A stretch of DNA of 64,000 nt from Anticarsia gemmatalis (Eukaryota; Arthropoda; Insecta; Lepidoptera; Erebidae), in contig NC_134751.1 of the NCBI RefSeq assembly GCF_050436995.1, positions 1,550,001 to 1,614,000 on the forward strand, read 5' to 3'. Positions 1 to 13,959 of this stretch are shown here, in pieces. A program made the translations under genes and the position numbers. Below the pieces are notes generated by a model that was not told where the DNA came from, made no database searches, and worked only from the letters and a program-made list of their open reading frames with translations. How positions within the stretch are numbered: the first letter of the stretch is position 1; each line of letters opens with the position of its first letter.

Positions 1-2639
1 GAAGCGAACGTTAATGTTATCAAAGAAAATACGTAATAAGTAATGAAAATAGTTCTAACGGAATACGCTAAATTTCTTTAGCCTAACATGCGATAGTTAC
101 TTAGTTGTTAAGAGAAATAGAAGCACATACATCATATCATTTCTCTCATACCCGAAAGTGTGGGCAGGTGGTGTGATAAAATAACCATTCGCCATTAACA
201 ATATTAGTCTCGTGTTTGGTCGAATTTGGTAGAAAATCTCCCCTCTTTTTTTGCAGTATTATCAACATTAACAAGATTTACAATATAATTATAATAATAC
301 CTGCATAAATAACACTAGTATATTAATATACATATACATAGTATATTATGTACGTATAGTATCACAGGCCCCGGGAGTCGCGTTACCGGCGCCATATTTA
401 CACTGTTGATTAAAAACTGATACACGGATTTGTGTGTATGAAAAACATTGTAGACCGTCCTGTATTGAACTGAAAATTGTTCGTAGTTTCATAGTTAACG
501 GGAACACTGAAATATTGATATAAATATCTTTGGGCAATGTACACATGGTTTTCTGTTTCCAAAATAAGTAAAACTTTTTCTACAGTTACCCGGCTGAAAA
601 ACGTAGATAAATATAAACAAATTTATTTTTCAACTGTCTTTTTTTGAGCCACTGTTCGGTAGATGCCGTTAAAGCAGCATGAGTATACTTTTGTAAGGAT
701 AATTCCTTATGAAAGGCAATTTTTTGTTTATGTTTCGGAAAAATTTTAAGCAGATTTTGTATGTCATAGAACTATTAATAAACGTTTCTAGCCTCTAGCT
801 AACTATAAAACCAAAGTTACCCTATTTCTTTAGTCCCATCTTAGGATTATGTCACTTAGTTTCTTCGTTATACATTAATTTCGAACAATCGCATTAAATC
901 AGCACTTTTTTCTTCAAAATCCAAACTACCGATCTCCAGATTATCCCATGCTAATTTCATTAAAACGAGTTTAATTGGCTGATTGCTAAATTTCATTCAT
1001 ATTATTCAAAAACTTCAGCGAGTTGCTTCGAAAACTTGTTTGGAAGAATTTCAATAAACGTCATTATACTAATTGGGAGGATTGTACGACAGACGGATTT
1101 TAATAGATTAAATAATACTTCCTTGTGTTTGAGATATCGATGTTTCCGATGGAAAAGTTACCTTTGTGAAGTTTATTATTCGGATTTTGTATTTTTTCTA
1201 TAACTCTAACAAGCTTTAGACAGCCAAAACCTTTAGCACAGGTCTAGACTAAGCCACTTAGATCTTGATGAATCTTGCGAAGTTGTAAAAAAACAGCACC
1301 GATAATAATTATGATTATATCGCAACAACATGCAAGGAATTTGAAAAGAATTCTTAACTCAAAAACTGTGACACTTAATATGTAGTATACAAAAATATAG
1401 AATCTAAATCAAAACCTAAACTACATCATCCTGTGCAATGCTAATGAAGGGACTTTTCAGCCGCACAAAATATTTAGTATAAATTATAATATGTATCGTA
1501 AATTATTCCCAAAAAAAATTAATCAGTCTTAGGGGAAGAAGCTCAAAAAAACAAAAGTCAATGTGCAAATTAATTAAAAAGTGGCAAGTAACAAAACGGG
1601 AGTATTTAAATTGCAAAACAAAGGCCATCGGGCACACTCGCCAGTTAGCATATTACAAGGACTTGCAATAATTGTATCTGGGGTGCGCGCGCCACCCCAC
1701 TGATCATTTACATCACTAATGAACGGGTGAAATGCGAAGATGTTTTTCGCAAGTGCGGATTGTTGAGGGTATTGCACATAAACGAAAACTGTGATTTGAG
1801 ACTTACTTACTTAATTTTTTGATATGGTTAGTGTTCAACCTTGTTTTAAAGTGGTCTCAGCCCAACGAAGCCAATTCCGAAGTCACTCGAATTGTTTGAA
1901 AAAAAATTCTATGGTGTCAAGAGTGGGCTCCAAACCAATCACAGCTCTTCAAAATAAAACTGATGATATATGAATTCGATTAATTTAAACCGTTTTCCTT
2001 TTTCTGAATTTTCCTAATAAATATTTTTAACGTTAATTTTAGTATCAATTTGTACGTATTGTTTTAAGTTAGTATTTATCTTTTATTAAAAGAATAAGTA
2101 CTTATAAAAGATATGAAATATGTGTCATTGATGAAGTAAATGGACAGCAGTTGACGAATAACGGTCTTCCACATACCTAATAATTCGTTCATAATATTGT
2201 CAATAATATACCAAGTATACAATCTCCTTAACCAAAGATTTCTTGCACTCAATAACCACAAAGTTCTTGCAACACAAACGTTACTAGCATAAGACTCGGC
2301 GGTATTTAGTCGCAAACGATTAGTAATTCAAATTGTTCATTATTAACTTTTTGATTTATAAGAGGGTGTGTTCGGGGAACGTTTGTTTTGCTCAAGTTGT
2401 GGATGTTTCTGCTGTTTACGGTCTGAGGATAATTGTGTTGTTAGTCGTTTAGAAACATAAAATAATACGTATAATCACCGAATCGCATCATCTTCAAAAC
2501 TTACATCAAATCATATTAAATATCACATTTTTGAGTCTATTTTGGACGTTATACATATTTCAACGAGGCACAAAACAATGTGTATATCACACAAAATAAT
2601 GTCGAATCAGCCTTGTGTCAAATAGTTCCACCCGAAAGG
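1..2639. other. Gene-free AT-rich stretch
   Basis: I see no supported gene or intact mobile element. All open frames are short and low in coding character. Confidence 0.5.
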
Positions 2640-3060
2640 CCTTTGTGTTTTATCTTATCTTTGTAAAGAACAACCGGGATCGACTTTTACGTGCCCTCCG
2701 AAGCACCGAGACGCCTATTCACTCCTCGTTTACTGACTGGTGAGCGGAACTAGCTACAAACGCCTCATCTGTATGGTACAAACACAGATAATCGCTCAAC
2801 TATCTCCATACAAGCTAACCCTAAGTTCTCACACGGTCCAACAAGTTGTCAACTAGCTGAAACTATGATGTTGTAAATTGCCACCGAGTCAAGTCCAATC
2901 AACAATGATAAGACTCATGATTAGGGGTCGGCATTCGCACCACGTGTTGATAATCAAGAAAGTTGGCCACGACGACGTCGGGAGACGTGACGCCCATTCA
3001 CCCAATATGGCACGTGACAGACGGCATAGATCGTGCAAATATGTAGAGAGAATGCTAGGG
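2640..3060. repeat. Possible old interspersed repeat
   Basis: A less AT-rich stretch with AACCGGGATCGACTTTTACG, TGCCCTCCGAAGCACCGAG and ACGACGTCGGGAGACGTGAC. The first part resembles sequence repeated widely in Lepidoptera. No coding frame is convincing. Confidence 0.35.
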
Positions 3061-4812
3061 TAGTAGGTTTATGCCTAAAAGTTTCTTGCATACGAGATAA
3101 TGAGCAAGGGAAAGCACCAGGTACACGTACCTATGTGTGGCTAAACAACAAATCCTTGTTTAAAAATTACGTTGCTGGCAACTATGAAATATATATGATT
3201 AGGAACTAATTGCTAATGTGTGTGTATGTTTTGATTGGTACTGAACACATACTTACGACAATTTTAATATAATTTGAACATCTTCACTAAAAGCCACAAA
3301 TTACTTCTGTTTCAATGATCTTTTTTTAGAAACATTCAAAATATTTACTTCAGTCTCTTTAACTAATGTGAAACAGTTATAGCCGAACCTATCCTTTTGC
3401 AATCAAAGACTTGTACAACATCTAGTTTCTAATGTAAATCTTCTACAGGTTTACATCATGATAAACTATCTATACTGCCAATAAATAAATAATAGGCATC
3501 TTCTTCAAAGCTTGCTCGATATGTCGCATCTGCACAACAATAATCTCCACCATTACCGAATTACTAGGAAGGTCTGAGTTGCATTATAACTTGGGAGTTG
3601 AGGCGTGCGTACGTAAACCGGGATTTATTAATGTAATCTTCTTCTTTGGACAAACTCGCGTAAACCTTACTGCGTATGTACGAGTATAATCCTCTCATAC
3701 TGTTCGACGTATGTAAGATTGATGGTTTATTTGCACATGAAAATTATGGTGAGTTCGTGTAATAAACCTTGTATTATGAAATAGACTGATATTATTGAAC
3801 TGACTGAGTTACATAGCATCAATCAGTGAATCTATTAAGTACCTGAGTTAAGCCTTAATACGGTGTTATAGATTGTAAAACGTTTTTTGTTTAATATATA
3901 AAGTTTAAGTATTAAGCTACATCTCTACACTTCTTCTACGCACGGCAACTACATGCATGTTATGCATCGTCATTCTAATATAAGAAAAACATTTTGAAAT
4001 CTCTTTTAATCAGTAACACGATCTCCTCAAAGAAACACACATTTTAAGTATCTATATCAATACTACTGATGTCACGTTACTTATTCTTAATCGTGTAAAA
4101 TATTATCAGTTCGTGTATTAATGTATCGGAACCTAGGCTGGTCGTAATTCGTAAAGAGATATTATCCTTAATACGTGCGTCCACTTATTGGTATTGCATT
4201 TTGTTTGCGAATTGGAACAATCGAATTATGTCAGCGAGGAAAACAAATCTTTTAGGGACTTTATTAGTTTCTGTTCTAGCAATAATACTATTTTATTGGC
4301 AATAGGGCTGTTGTGGACTCAAAATACTAAGTATCAAAATTATTTATTTAAAAAACTTGATAGTAACTTTATTTAAAGAGAGCCAGCCTCAATCTTTATT
4401 TTTTGTACAAAGCACAGTCAGCCAGCGATCACGGCGAGTGCAACCTGCGCCGAAACTTCAGGCATTCTAAGGTATGTGCGTTCGTGTTCATTCCAGTAAT
4501 CTAAGTTATAATAAATAAATCACAGGAGTTACATAAATGCTCACCGTGCCATGATTACTCTTGTAATATATCCTGAATTTTTCAATAATTATAATAGTCT
4601 TAAAGTTAGCTAAACCACATACCAATAATTGGAAGAAATAACATGCTTATACAGCGCTTTATCTAGCAACACAACACTCAAAATCTCTCACACCTCCAAA
4701 AAAACATTACAGAATATTTAATACAAAACACTAACAAAAAACTTCACAATTACTACAAACCAGTACTATTTCCAATAGCCTTTAAGCGAGATTAAAAAGC
4801 TATATTTGTAAT

Positions 4813-4861
4813 AAAAGCGGCGATATCGCTTAAAAGCGGCGATCTCGCTTAAAAGCGATAG
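4813..4861. repeat. 19-bp palindromic tandem repeat
   Basis: AAAAGCGGCGATATCGCTT and AAAAGCGGCGATCTCGCTT follow each other directly, then a partial AAAAGCGATAG. Each unit is close to self-complementary around GCGATATCGC. Confidence 0.7.
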
Positions 4862-5744
4862 TTTCAATCGAAGTGCTCTCAGCTACCTGTTTATCGACCA
4901 CATCTTTTTCTATTCCCTACTTATTGTCTAGCTTTCTACAAATGTAGTGATTTCTTTGTTGTGGTTCACAGGTTGTTGTTTTATTTCAGACTGGTTTGAA
5001 ATACTTTTTCTTGTGTCTTTATTCAAGATACAAACTCTAGACGACTATAACATTGAGAAAGTTAAAAACAAAACAACTTTATATGCAACGACGGATTTTA
5101 ATGATTTGATTGTTTTTCTCTTTCATTCGTTATAATATTTAGGCCTGAAAACTAGATTGGCCGTTATTAAGATACACAAATTGTAGAAGTTTAAAGGTTA
5201 ACCAAAATAACTCAAAATAGTCTATTTTAAGCTATACCTACCTTCTTATGAATTTTACTACATTATATTGTGAAAAAACAACACTAATGCGTGGCATTGC
5301 AAATTTTTCTTGAAATTATAATTAAATATATTGACTTTTCGAATAAATAGACTGTCAGATATATTTACCTTAACACCTTGAAGAACATCTACATAAAAAA
5401 ACATAATATACATATAAAATACATAAAAATAATACATAAGATAGAACGAAGTTTAAACTCAACAATGTACAAAAAAAAAATATTTTCTCAAACAGCCTGT
5501 ACATAGACAGTCTGTGTGCGGTATCTTGAGTCAGTTGTGACAATGTTCACGGCGTTATTGCGAGCGGGCGCCGGCACAAATGTAGCTGTCCTCTACACAG
5601 ATACAAAATATATATTGAGACTTAATCTGTTGCTTCGGCAACTTTCATCTTTGGATGTAGACTTTTTTAAATATAGAGGTGAAAAGTTTCACGATTTGGG
5701 TAGTGATTGTTCGTGTGTTTAGAAGATTTAGTACATACATAAAT

Positions 5745-5870
5745 ACATAAAATCACGCCTTTTTCCCATAGGGATTAACCAGAGAACGCCACTTGTTACG
5801 GTCCTTACAAACTTCCCTTGCCTCATTACTACCAGACCTTTTTGCAAGACATCACCAATATGATGTGTGT
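5745..5870 (-). repeat. Interspersed repeat fragment, family with copies at 7755 and 53803
   Basis: GCCTTTTTCCCATAGGGATT, GAGAACGCCACTTGTTACGG and TCCTTACAAACTTCCCTTGC recur near 7755 and 53803. Confidence 0.5.
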
Positions 5871-6059
5871 ATGTCTTTCTTATAGCTTACAGTTTTGGTA
5901 CCTAAATTTTTTAGCGCTATGTAAATAAAATGTATTTTGATTTATAGCTAGTTAATCTAAAGATCTAGGAACTTGATTCAATTTTCTCCACGTGCGTTTT
6001 AAAATTTAGTGTAAAACTCCGAGCTACTATTGAGAAAATACTAAAATAAATTGAAAAAG

Positions 6060-6150
6060 GCTATTATCACTTTTCCCGAAACAGAAATCAAACCCGAAAC
6101 CTCGAAATCAACGATCTTATTGACTAACCTACACAGGGTACAGCAGTATA
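6060..6150 (-). repeat. Inverted SINE head fragment
   Basis: GAAATCAAACCCGAAACCTC resembles an inverted tRNA B box, in the style of the copies in gene B intron 6. Confidence 0.4.
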
Positions 6151-6689
6151 TAAATAACGACATAATATAAATTAAGTTTAGTAAAGACAACTTAAAGGAT
6201 TCCCTTATAAACCCAGTGCTGCTATGAAATGAATTTTACCTTTTTTTGGTTAATAAAAACTTGGCAGACTTTGTCCCATCACAAGCTATACTATGAACAA
6301 GCTTATCTAAGCGAAAATTGTTATTTACATAGTGTTTTTCTACCTTGAAATTATATTTAGAACATCGATATCTTTTTACCTTTATGATTATGACTGTTTC
6401 TATTTGCATCTCAACTGCCTGATCTTCGATAGATTTATTTCTGAGCTCCAATATGGTACACGACTAACGAAGAGATGGTATTGTCAGGCGTTTTGCTTTT
6501 TTTTTAACATAGTAAATTGGATCATTTTGATTTTCATTCCGGTATAACGTAAAGGTATATTCGGTAAAACTAGCAGGATCAAAGATATAGACATAATTAC
6601 GTGACATTTCTAATCTGAGCAAGGGCATGCATCTGAAGCCTTCAGGTGCATGCAATGTATACACGAGAAATGTTTTCTAGAAATCGAAC

Positions 6690-6755
6690 CCTGCACTTGG
6701 CCAGCGTGGTAGAAAGCCTCAAAGCCCAGCAGTGGGACAGTAATGATTTAAGTTT
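6690..6755 (+). repeat. 3' fragment of the interspersed repeat seen at 18120
   Basis: CTTGGCCAGCGTGGTAGAAA and AGCCCAGCAGTGGGACAGTA. Confidence 0.5.
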
Positions 6756-7752
6756 GTTAATTTTATTCTAATCTTAGCGATAATTTTCAACTATGGAACA
6801 CTGTCCTAATCTGAGGCGAGCGTAATTAATGATGTTCCAACGTCATCTTCCTTAATTGTCTTTGTTGTGGGCACGTCTTAAAATACTTTCAGAGTGTTTA
6901 GAACTTCCCGTCCAAAGGAATTACAACATGCTTTTCCAAAAATAATGAAATTGCCGCTTATTTTTGGTATGAATCAAAATTAGTTCGTTTAAGAGGGCAA
7001 AAGTTTTAATACCGTTTCGGGTTTACGGTTTCGTTTTAATTTCGTGTAATTTCTCTGTGTTTATAATTATGTTGGACTTTGGAGATGAATTTGTATGTCG
7101 TTAATTTGTTTTGATCAGTCCTATTATTTGTTTTTAAGCTATATAAGCCATCTCCAGGCGCATCAATGTCAATTAGATTAGGAGTCGAAGTGGACACAAA
7201 GATAGAAATTGTTATATAGCTCCATGTTACTTGTAAACAAGCATAATTCTCTTAAAACTAAGTTATTAAGTAGTTCACATAGATAACTTAATATTAACTA
7301 CCAACAATGCACCAACAAACTACTAACAAAACCAAACAACGTAACAGCAAAGTCAAACTAAAATTCCAAGAAAATAAGGCATTAAAAGCTGCCCATTTAT
7401 CAAATACAAGTGACATTTCCTTCAGCTTGGTGTACAGTAACAAAGAAGAACCACACGCCTTTGTACCGCGAAAACCAGCGCTGTATCCAGCGATCCAGCG
7501 GATGACATATGAGACAGGAGGAGCGATGAGTGAAGCGTTTTTAATGCTTTACATATTGTCTGCATTTTTTCGGAAACATACCCTTAACTCCTTATGTTAA
7601 GAAAGAACTCTGATTGTAATCTTCTAACAGAATACACGTTATGTACCTAACATCGCACACCAATAAAAACACAGTGGGATTGAACTACAATGATAAGTAA
7701 ATCGAGATCTTGAAACGTAGGACTTCTTCTTGATCCACTACTTCAATAAAAC

Positions 7753-7885
7753 ATACATACATGCCTTGTAAGGGGTAAGCAGGGTCTAATAAACACATCT
7801 TGATACGATTCTTACAGAGTTCCTATGCTTCATTCGGAACTATTCATCTTGCCATGCAAGACCGCCGATTACGAGCATTACGCAC
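7753..7885 (-). repeat. Interspersed repeat fragment, same family as 5745
   Basis: ATGCCTTGTAAGGGGTAAGC, ATACGATTCTTACAGAGTTC and CATGCAAGACCGCCGATTA. Confidence 0.45.
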
Positions 7886-9201
7886 TCCACATTTTTTAAG
7901 GACATATAGAAAACACACATAGGAACATATCTTCTCAGAAGTTCAGCTTCCATACCCACAGCCTTAGTTTAACAGAGGAACGTGGTGTAACCGTATAGTG
8001 TTCAAGATAAGCGATCAAAGCGCTTCTTTGTATAACACTGAAGTGCTAATATTGGGGAATATCGTGTGTGAACACCAAGATAATGGTTTTGTGATCCGAA
8101 ATGATCTTAGGACATATACTTCTATAGAACTGATTTTTCTTCTGTCGTTTTGTAAATACTTTACATAATAAATAATGGTTCTAACGTATCGTATTTAATG
8201 TTTTTAAACTATCGCGTAATTAAACATACCAAATAAGATGTAATTTTGTACAACAAGTCAAACATTTTAAAGGTTACAATAACTTATTTATCTCCTGTCA
8301 TTTGGACCGTAGCGTGTCTTAGTATTAAACTTACGATTCAAATCACGGTTTAAGAATCATATAAGGCATTGAACCTCTTGTGCGAATGTAGAGAATCTGT
8401 AAACTAAAAACATTATAAAAAAAATCAAATAGTACATAGGGATAATCCGCTTGCTATTGTAATTTACCTCTCAACTTTGTAATAATAACCACAGAAATAA
8501 ATAATATAAAATTTCCTTCCCCATCAATCAATCAGAACACAAGATTTAAGGTTTCAACTGAAATTTCAATACGTCGTTAAGACGGCCGTCAAATTGACGC
8601 AATCAGTGTAATGAGTCTAATTAAGACGCCGCTAATTACTGTGCCTTGATTGAAGCGAGCCTCATTTCTAATGAGAAACTGAAATTCAGACGTAATTGCC
8701 TATCGTTGCCTCGTAAATATCATATTTTGTAGTACTGATTTCTGTTGTAGACTTGGGAATTATAAGTCTGAGAGAATATAGACAATTAGGCCAATAATTA
8801 CATACTTTAGTCGAGAATCAAATTGAAAAACGTAAACAATATTTATTGAAATCTGTTTATTCCCGCTACTCTTTTAATAGAAGTAAAGTTCGTCGTAACT
8901 AGTCATGAACAAACCCCATTAATCATAAATAAAAGGTTGACTTTAGCCGTCAAATAGTTTAAAAGGCATTATTTTCTCAAAATCTTCAAATACAGTAACA
9001 ATCATACTTTGGATTTTGTTTTATCTGTTTATGTTAGTTATACCTAAACTGTCGACGTAATAATTTGATTTCGTAGCAAACTAGCCGCAACTTTACTACT
9101 CATAGTTTTATTATAAAAGTGATTTCAGAATATTTCCTCTCTGTTTCCTCGAGACAGGAAAGTTACACCCAGTTCGAGTAATAACTGAGGAAGAGCTCGT
9201 T

Positions 9202-9555
9202 TACAATCACAGCGTTTGATCTGAGTCCCCGAACGTGATAAGAATCCCATACTTCAATAAATCGATCCTTTACAAGCGCCTGATAAAAAATTAATAGCAA
9301 AAAGTTGCAGTACTGAGTTATTTAAAGGTGTCGTAATTCCATCAGGCGTTATGGAAATTTTACATTCGTATTTTAGGTAGGTAGATGTATTAAAGGCATG
9401 TGTGTTCGGGAGTAATAACAGTCGAACATCTCACAATCACGGCGTTTGAGCGGAACCGCAGACGTGATGCGAATCCTATACATCAAGAGCAAAGACGTCG
9501 ATCTGCAAAATCGAGGAACGTTGGGAGAGTAATAGCAATGTAGTAGTAAGTGAAA
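9202..9555. repeat. Diverged pair of direct repeats
   Basis: 9202-9320 and 9433-9555 share ACAATCACxGCGTTTGA, ACGTGATxxGAATCCxATAC, TCGATC and TAATAGCAA in the same order and similar spacing. No ORF is seen. Confidence 0.6.
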
Positions 9556-10014
9556 TATATTTGTAATCTAGGTGCCTTTGTACGTGGGAAGCAAATTTTC
9601 GATGCTGCCTGAGGTACGCATTTTCCGCAATACATTTACGCACTTATCGTATCGTTTTTTTCTTTCGGATAAGTATATAGAAACTGATCGGTTATGTTTG
9701 CTATAAAAGCCTGAAGCCGGTGATCGTTATTGTATGTTGTTATGATAGAAAATGTTGAAAACTCTCGTTAAAATTGCGACAGCTAGTATTTGTACCGTAA
9801 AGGAATTTTCTGATTAAGTTTATTCTAAAAAAAGATAAAAAAACGCATTGACTAAAATATTTTATTCCTTCCTTCTTAATTCACCAAAATCTTTTTTTTT
9901 TTTTGTTTATTTACCTGCGATTTTCTTGATCCGGAGAATGCATTGTAACGCATTTATTTCCCCAAAAATATAAACACCGAAAAACCCTTTTGAAAATAAA
10001 TAACTAAAAGCGTT

Positions 10015-10520
10015 TGCAACTCAACCGGAGGGGGGCGGAAGTGAGGAGTGGCGGTGTTTCCGGTGTGTGACGTCAGCGCCCAGATGTGGCGTCCGCTTCC
10101 GGTCACGGTCGAACCGCCATATTTGATACGTTCGTATATTTAATTGTTTTTTTTTGCCTCATATCCTCTTCCTTTGGACTGTTGGCTTCATTTATAAGGC
10201 TGTAGTACTCACTCTATGGATTGGCAAAGTAGATTCCTTTGCGTTTAAAGAGGTAATAAATAACAAAATTTAAGTAAACCAGGCAGAAGACTCTGCCATG
10301 TAAGAAAGAAACTGTAACGGATTAATAAAATAGGTTGATATCCTGGAATGAAAAGTGGATTAACACTTCACAGAAACATTTTGGCTCGGCCTAGATCAGT
10401 TCATTAGTCAGTCCCGCTCATTTCAAACTGAAAGAAAAGAGACCTAGATATTGTCTCGCGAGGCTGTTCGCTCAGTCAGGACCCGGCTATTAAAGTACGG
10501 AAGATGCCTTCCGTGACGCA
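10015..10520. promoter_or_regulatory. GC-rich, promoter-like island
   Basis: 10022-10130 is strikingly GC-rich for this window (GGAGGGGGGCGGAAGTGAGG), with the CRE-like core TGACGTCA near 10070 and CCGCCATATTTG. Further on, TCTCGCGAGG and CGCTCAGTCAGG look like promoter and initiator sequences. No linked ORF was found. Confidence 0.35.
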
Positions 10521-11032
10521 CCCAAGCCCAAACCAAATACCACCATAAACCAAATCATTTTTAAAACGTTAAAGTTTTTAAATTTTAATACTGCAGCCCA
10601 AAAAATAACCTTCAAACCAAAAAAAATCCACTACAAAACATAATTACAGGACATTTGCGAACACGAACAAGTTTCGTTGTGAAATGAATGGCACAATAAA
10701 CTTTATTGTCAACACCATAATAATTTCTGACTTGTAAATGAACCCATTTAACTGATTAATCCCCTCGTTATGATACGACTCGATTGTTTTATGTTAATTT
10801 TTGTAAATCGCTGTAATATTCGGCTGTTGTAATGACTTTTTTATTTTTTAGTTATTTTACTATTTGAATCTATTTAGTCTGAAAGGTAGTCGTTCCTTGT
10901 GAAATACTGGTGATCAGCTACATCCGCCGTTGAGACTGGAAGCCGACTCTAACATAGTTGGAAGCCAGGCTAGACTGATATATACCACTTTAATCTATTT
11001 ATTAATTTTAAGGTATGCAAAGTACAACCCGC

Positions 11033-11118
11033 TCTTGGCCAGCGTGGTGGACTCAAGGGCCAACCCCTCCCTCGATTGGGAGGAGACCCTTGCCCAACTA
11101 TGGGACAGTAACGGGTAA
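11033..11118 (+). repeat. 3' fragment of the interspersed repeat seen at 18120
   Basis: TTGGCCAGCGTGGTGGACTC, GGAGGAGACCCTTGCCCAAC and TATGGGACAGTAACGGG. The overlapping open frame is repeat sequence. Confidence 0.55.
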
Positions 11119-11942
11119 AAAATATATTTATTATGTCGGCTTAGGGCGTTGAGATTTTTACTTATACGAAGCATTAAATACGAAATTCTCCCTGTCTTTT
11201 GCCTAAGGCCTGGTTGTATGTTACGCTTTCAAACTAAACTTCTTATTTTGAGCATAAGAGATTTCTATTTTGTTAATCACGGATGCTAATATAATGAAGA
11301 AACTAGTATTTTAGTAGGTCGGTATAGACCAAATAATAAAGAAAGAAACCAAATAATTTATAACAAAATAAATGTACGTAAAGACGAACCGGCTGTAAGT
11401 GTCTCTATAGCTGCTGACACAATTAATAAGACTATTTACTCGTATTTAGAAGCTATGTAATGTTTAACAACATTAGCAAACATAGCAAGAAAATCATTAT
11501 CGATTTCGTCCCAGAAAAGTATATAAAATTTTCAAATTAGGTCAACTTATATAAAAATAAAATGTACAAAATCTCTGGACTGTTCAAATCTGTGTTTTAA
11601 TAAAACTAGACATTTAGGTGGGACCCTTTTCAAGTGGATTACGGTTTTTGTATGTCCTAACATGCGAGAAACAAGTTCGTGTAATATTCTTGTATCTAAT
11701 TTGGGGTTTGTTCATTAAAAGGTTGGTCACTGGATTTTGTGATATTATTTTCGTTTTAATGGAATGTGGTTTGTAATTTCTCTTCTTTGTCTAATTGTAA
11801 TTTTGTTGTTTAAGACTAGAATAGAAGTATAGACTGCCAAAGAGCCCATCAGTGCTTTTATACTTTATAAGGCATCTTTATTATAATTGAGTTATAACCG
11901 TTTGTATTACCAAAATCATATTAGCGTAGGTACATTATCAGC

Positions 11943-12147
11943 TGCACGTTTGACGAAATGGTTAACGTGGTCACCCCGTAATAATCGTAGCCACTCGGGT
12001 TTGAATCCTATTCAAGACAAGTATTTGTGGTGAGTACAAGGATGTGTTCTTTACATAGATGCATTTACTATGTATTCCGAAGTATATACCTATCAGTTGT
12101 CTGGTTACCATAATCTAAGCTCGGCTTAAGTTGCACTCAGATAACTC
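11943..12147 (+). repeat. tRNA-derived SINE, family 2, old copy
   Basis: TGCACGTTTGACGAAATGG (A-box region) and GGGTTTGAATCCTATTC (B-box region), then the same body as the copies at 31330 and 33462 but more diverged. Confidence 0.65.
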
Positions 12148-12149
12148 TA

Positions 12150-13955
12150 AAAAATAAACGAAAAATATGGCTACAAGTACAACCTAAAAGTACACAATGG
12201 TAGAGCAACTAAAATTAGATACACTATTAGTGCTTATCAATTTACCCTACTGACCTAACTTAGGACTAGATAGGTAAGTCTGTACCTAGTTTCAAAAGGT
12301 TTCATAATCTACCTCATATCCTGAAGCAAAGAGCCACGTGTGATAAAACGACCGGCAAACATACAAGCATTAAACCTAATCTCAACACTTTTTTTGCTCC
12401 ATTTTGGTGCGGAAGCATAAAGATTTTTGTAAGGACTGCGTGTAAAAAGAGCTTATATTGCTAAGGATAAACGACCAGTCAACCAAAAATGCCTAGAATG
12501 AAAACTTTTGACTCAATAATTACGTACTTCAGTCAGCAAGAACAGTGTTCATATGTGATTACCCAGTTGAATAAGCTGGGAGCTAATTATTATGCAGTTA
12601 ATTATCATTTTATCAGCCCGAATACGAAGATTACTGTTTGACCCTGTCATAGATCGAAAGAAAGATCCCAGTGCCCTTAGTATTTGAGTTTAATACTCTA
12701 AACCCTATTTTCTTTACCGTCGTATCGTGGACACCGTCTCCCTCGGTCCATAAGACACCATGCGTCACCCTGTAAGGCCTAAATGTTTCTCAGTAAAACA
12801 ATTCGTAACAGATAAAATAACAGTAAAACACAGATAGCGCAACGGATTCTCCAGTTTTCAATCCGTGCGAAAATCCGTGCCGGCGTAATCCCTTAGATAA
12901 AAGAATAACAAGTACTTACAAACAGGATATCCGAGACCCGAGTTCATCGTTCAGAGTTTATCCAGTACCTTTGAAGCAAGTCTATCATTGATCCAAGATA
13001 AGATAAGAATCCAGTTATAAATGACACCGGAGCGATAATCTTCAAAATTTAAATAATCCTCGAGTTTTCGCCAACTTTTCGCGGGGTTCAGAATGTGTAA
13101 TTTTTTAAAGAGACACCCGTTTTGAATTTTGATTTGGCTGTTTTGTTATGGAAGGAAAGTGGTGATTCTTTTTTGTTTAATGTGTTTATTAAGTGTTAAG
13201 CATTGGTAATGGTGCTAATGTTTATATTGTTGTCATTTTTACTTTGCAGAGTTAGAAAACATCTTGTTTTTTCCTTATTTCTGTTCTCCCTTGTTCATTC
13301 ATCCTTGTCGGGTTTGCTTTATTGCAAACACCGTCAATAATGATACATCCCAAATCTGCTAATTGACAAATACTTATAATTACAGATTCAAGTTTGTAAA
13401 AGGCACATTTCTAATGTCTTTCTCATGTGAGATTATGCTCTTTTTCGAAATTATATAAGTTTTTTTGACAATACTATTTCAAAGAAATTCCTGAAGTGAA
13501 ACATATTTAAATCATTTTCTTGCAGTCACATGGTTGAGCGATTTGGATATCATATGTTATAGTCGAATAACGGTTTCATTTGACAAAATAACCGGATAAA
13601 ACCGGAATACTCAGCCCCGCTACATAGAACAACCAACTGAAAGTGTGTTTTTAAACGTTAAGTCTGTGATACAGTGGGTGGAAACTTTTACAAATTGTAC
13701 TATGTAGTAGTAGCAGGCGGCTCCACTTGCATGTAGATTGATTTTTGTTGTTTAATGTCCCGCAAAATATTTCCATTTTAATTTTCCCTGGACTTTCATA
13801 AATACTTTAAAATCAATATCAGCCAAATGCTCGAACCGATTTCCAAGTTTAGCGAGTTAACACAATACAATTGATTGACTGATTGAAGAGCACGGCTTCA
13901 CTAAAAACAAACGGAAATGACTCTACTATAATAGTTTTTTTTTCTTCTGTTGACG
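12150..13955. other. Gene-free AT-rich stretch
   Basis: No gene recognised. It is mostly unique AT-rich sequence with no clear repeat termini. Confidence 0.45.
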
Positions 13956-13959
13956 CATA

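Noticed and set aside
7307..7600. 97-codon open frame
   Set aside because: No recognisable domain, odd composition, no splice context and no supporting homologue in the window.
10930..11118. Open frame ending in LAQLWDSNG
   Set aside because: The second half is the interspersed repeat also seen at 18318 and 6690, so it is not a gene.
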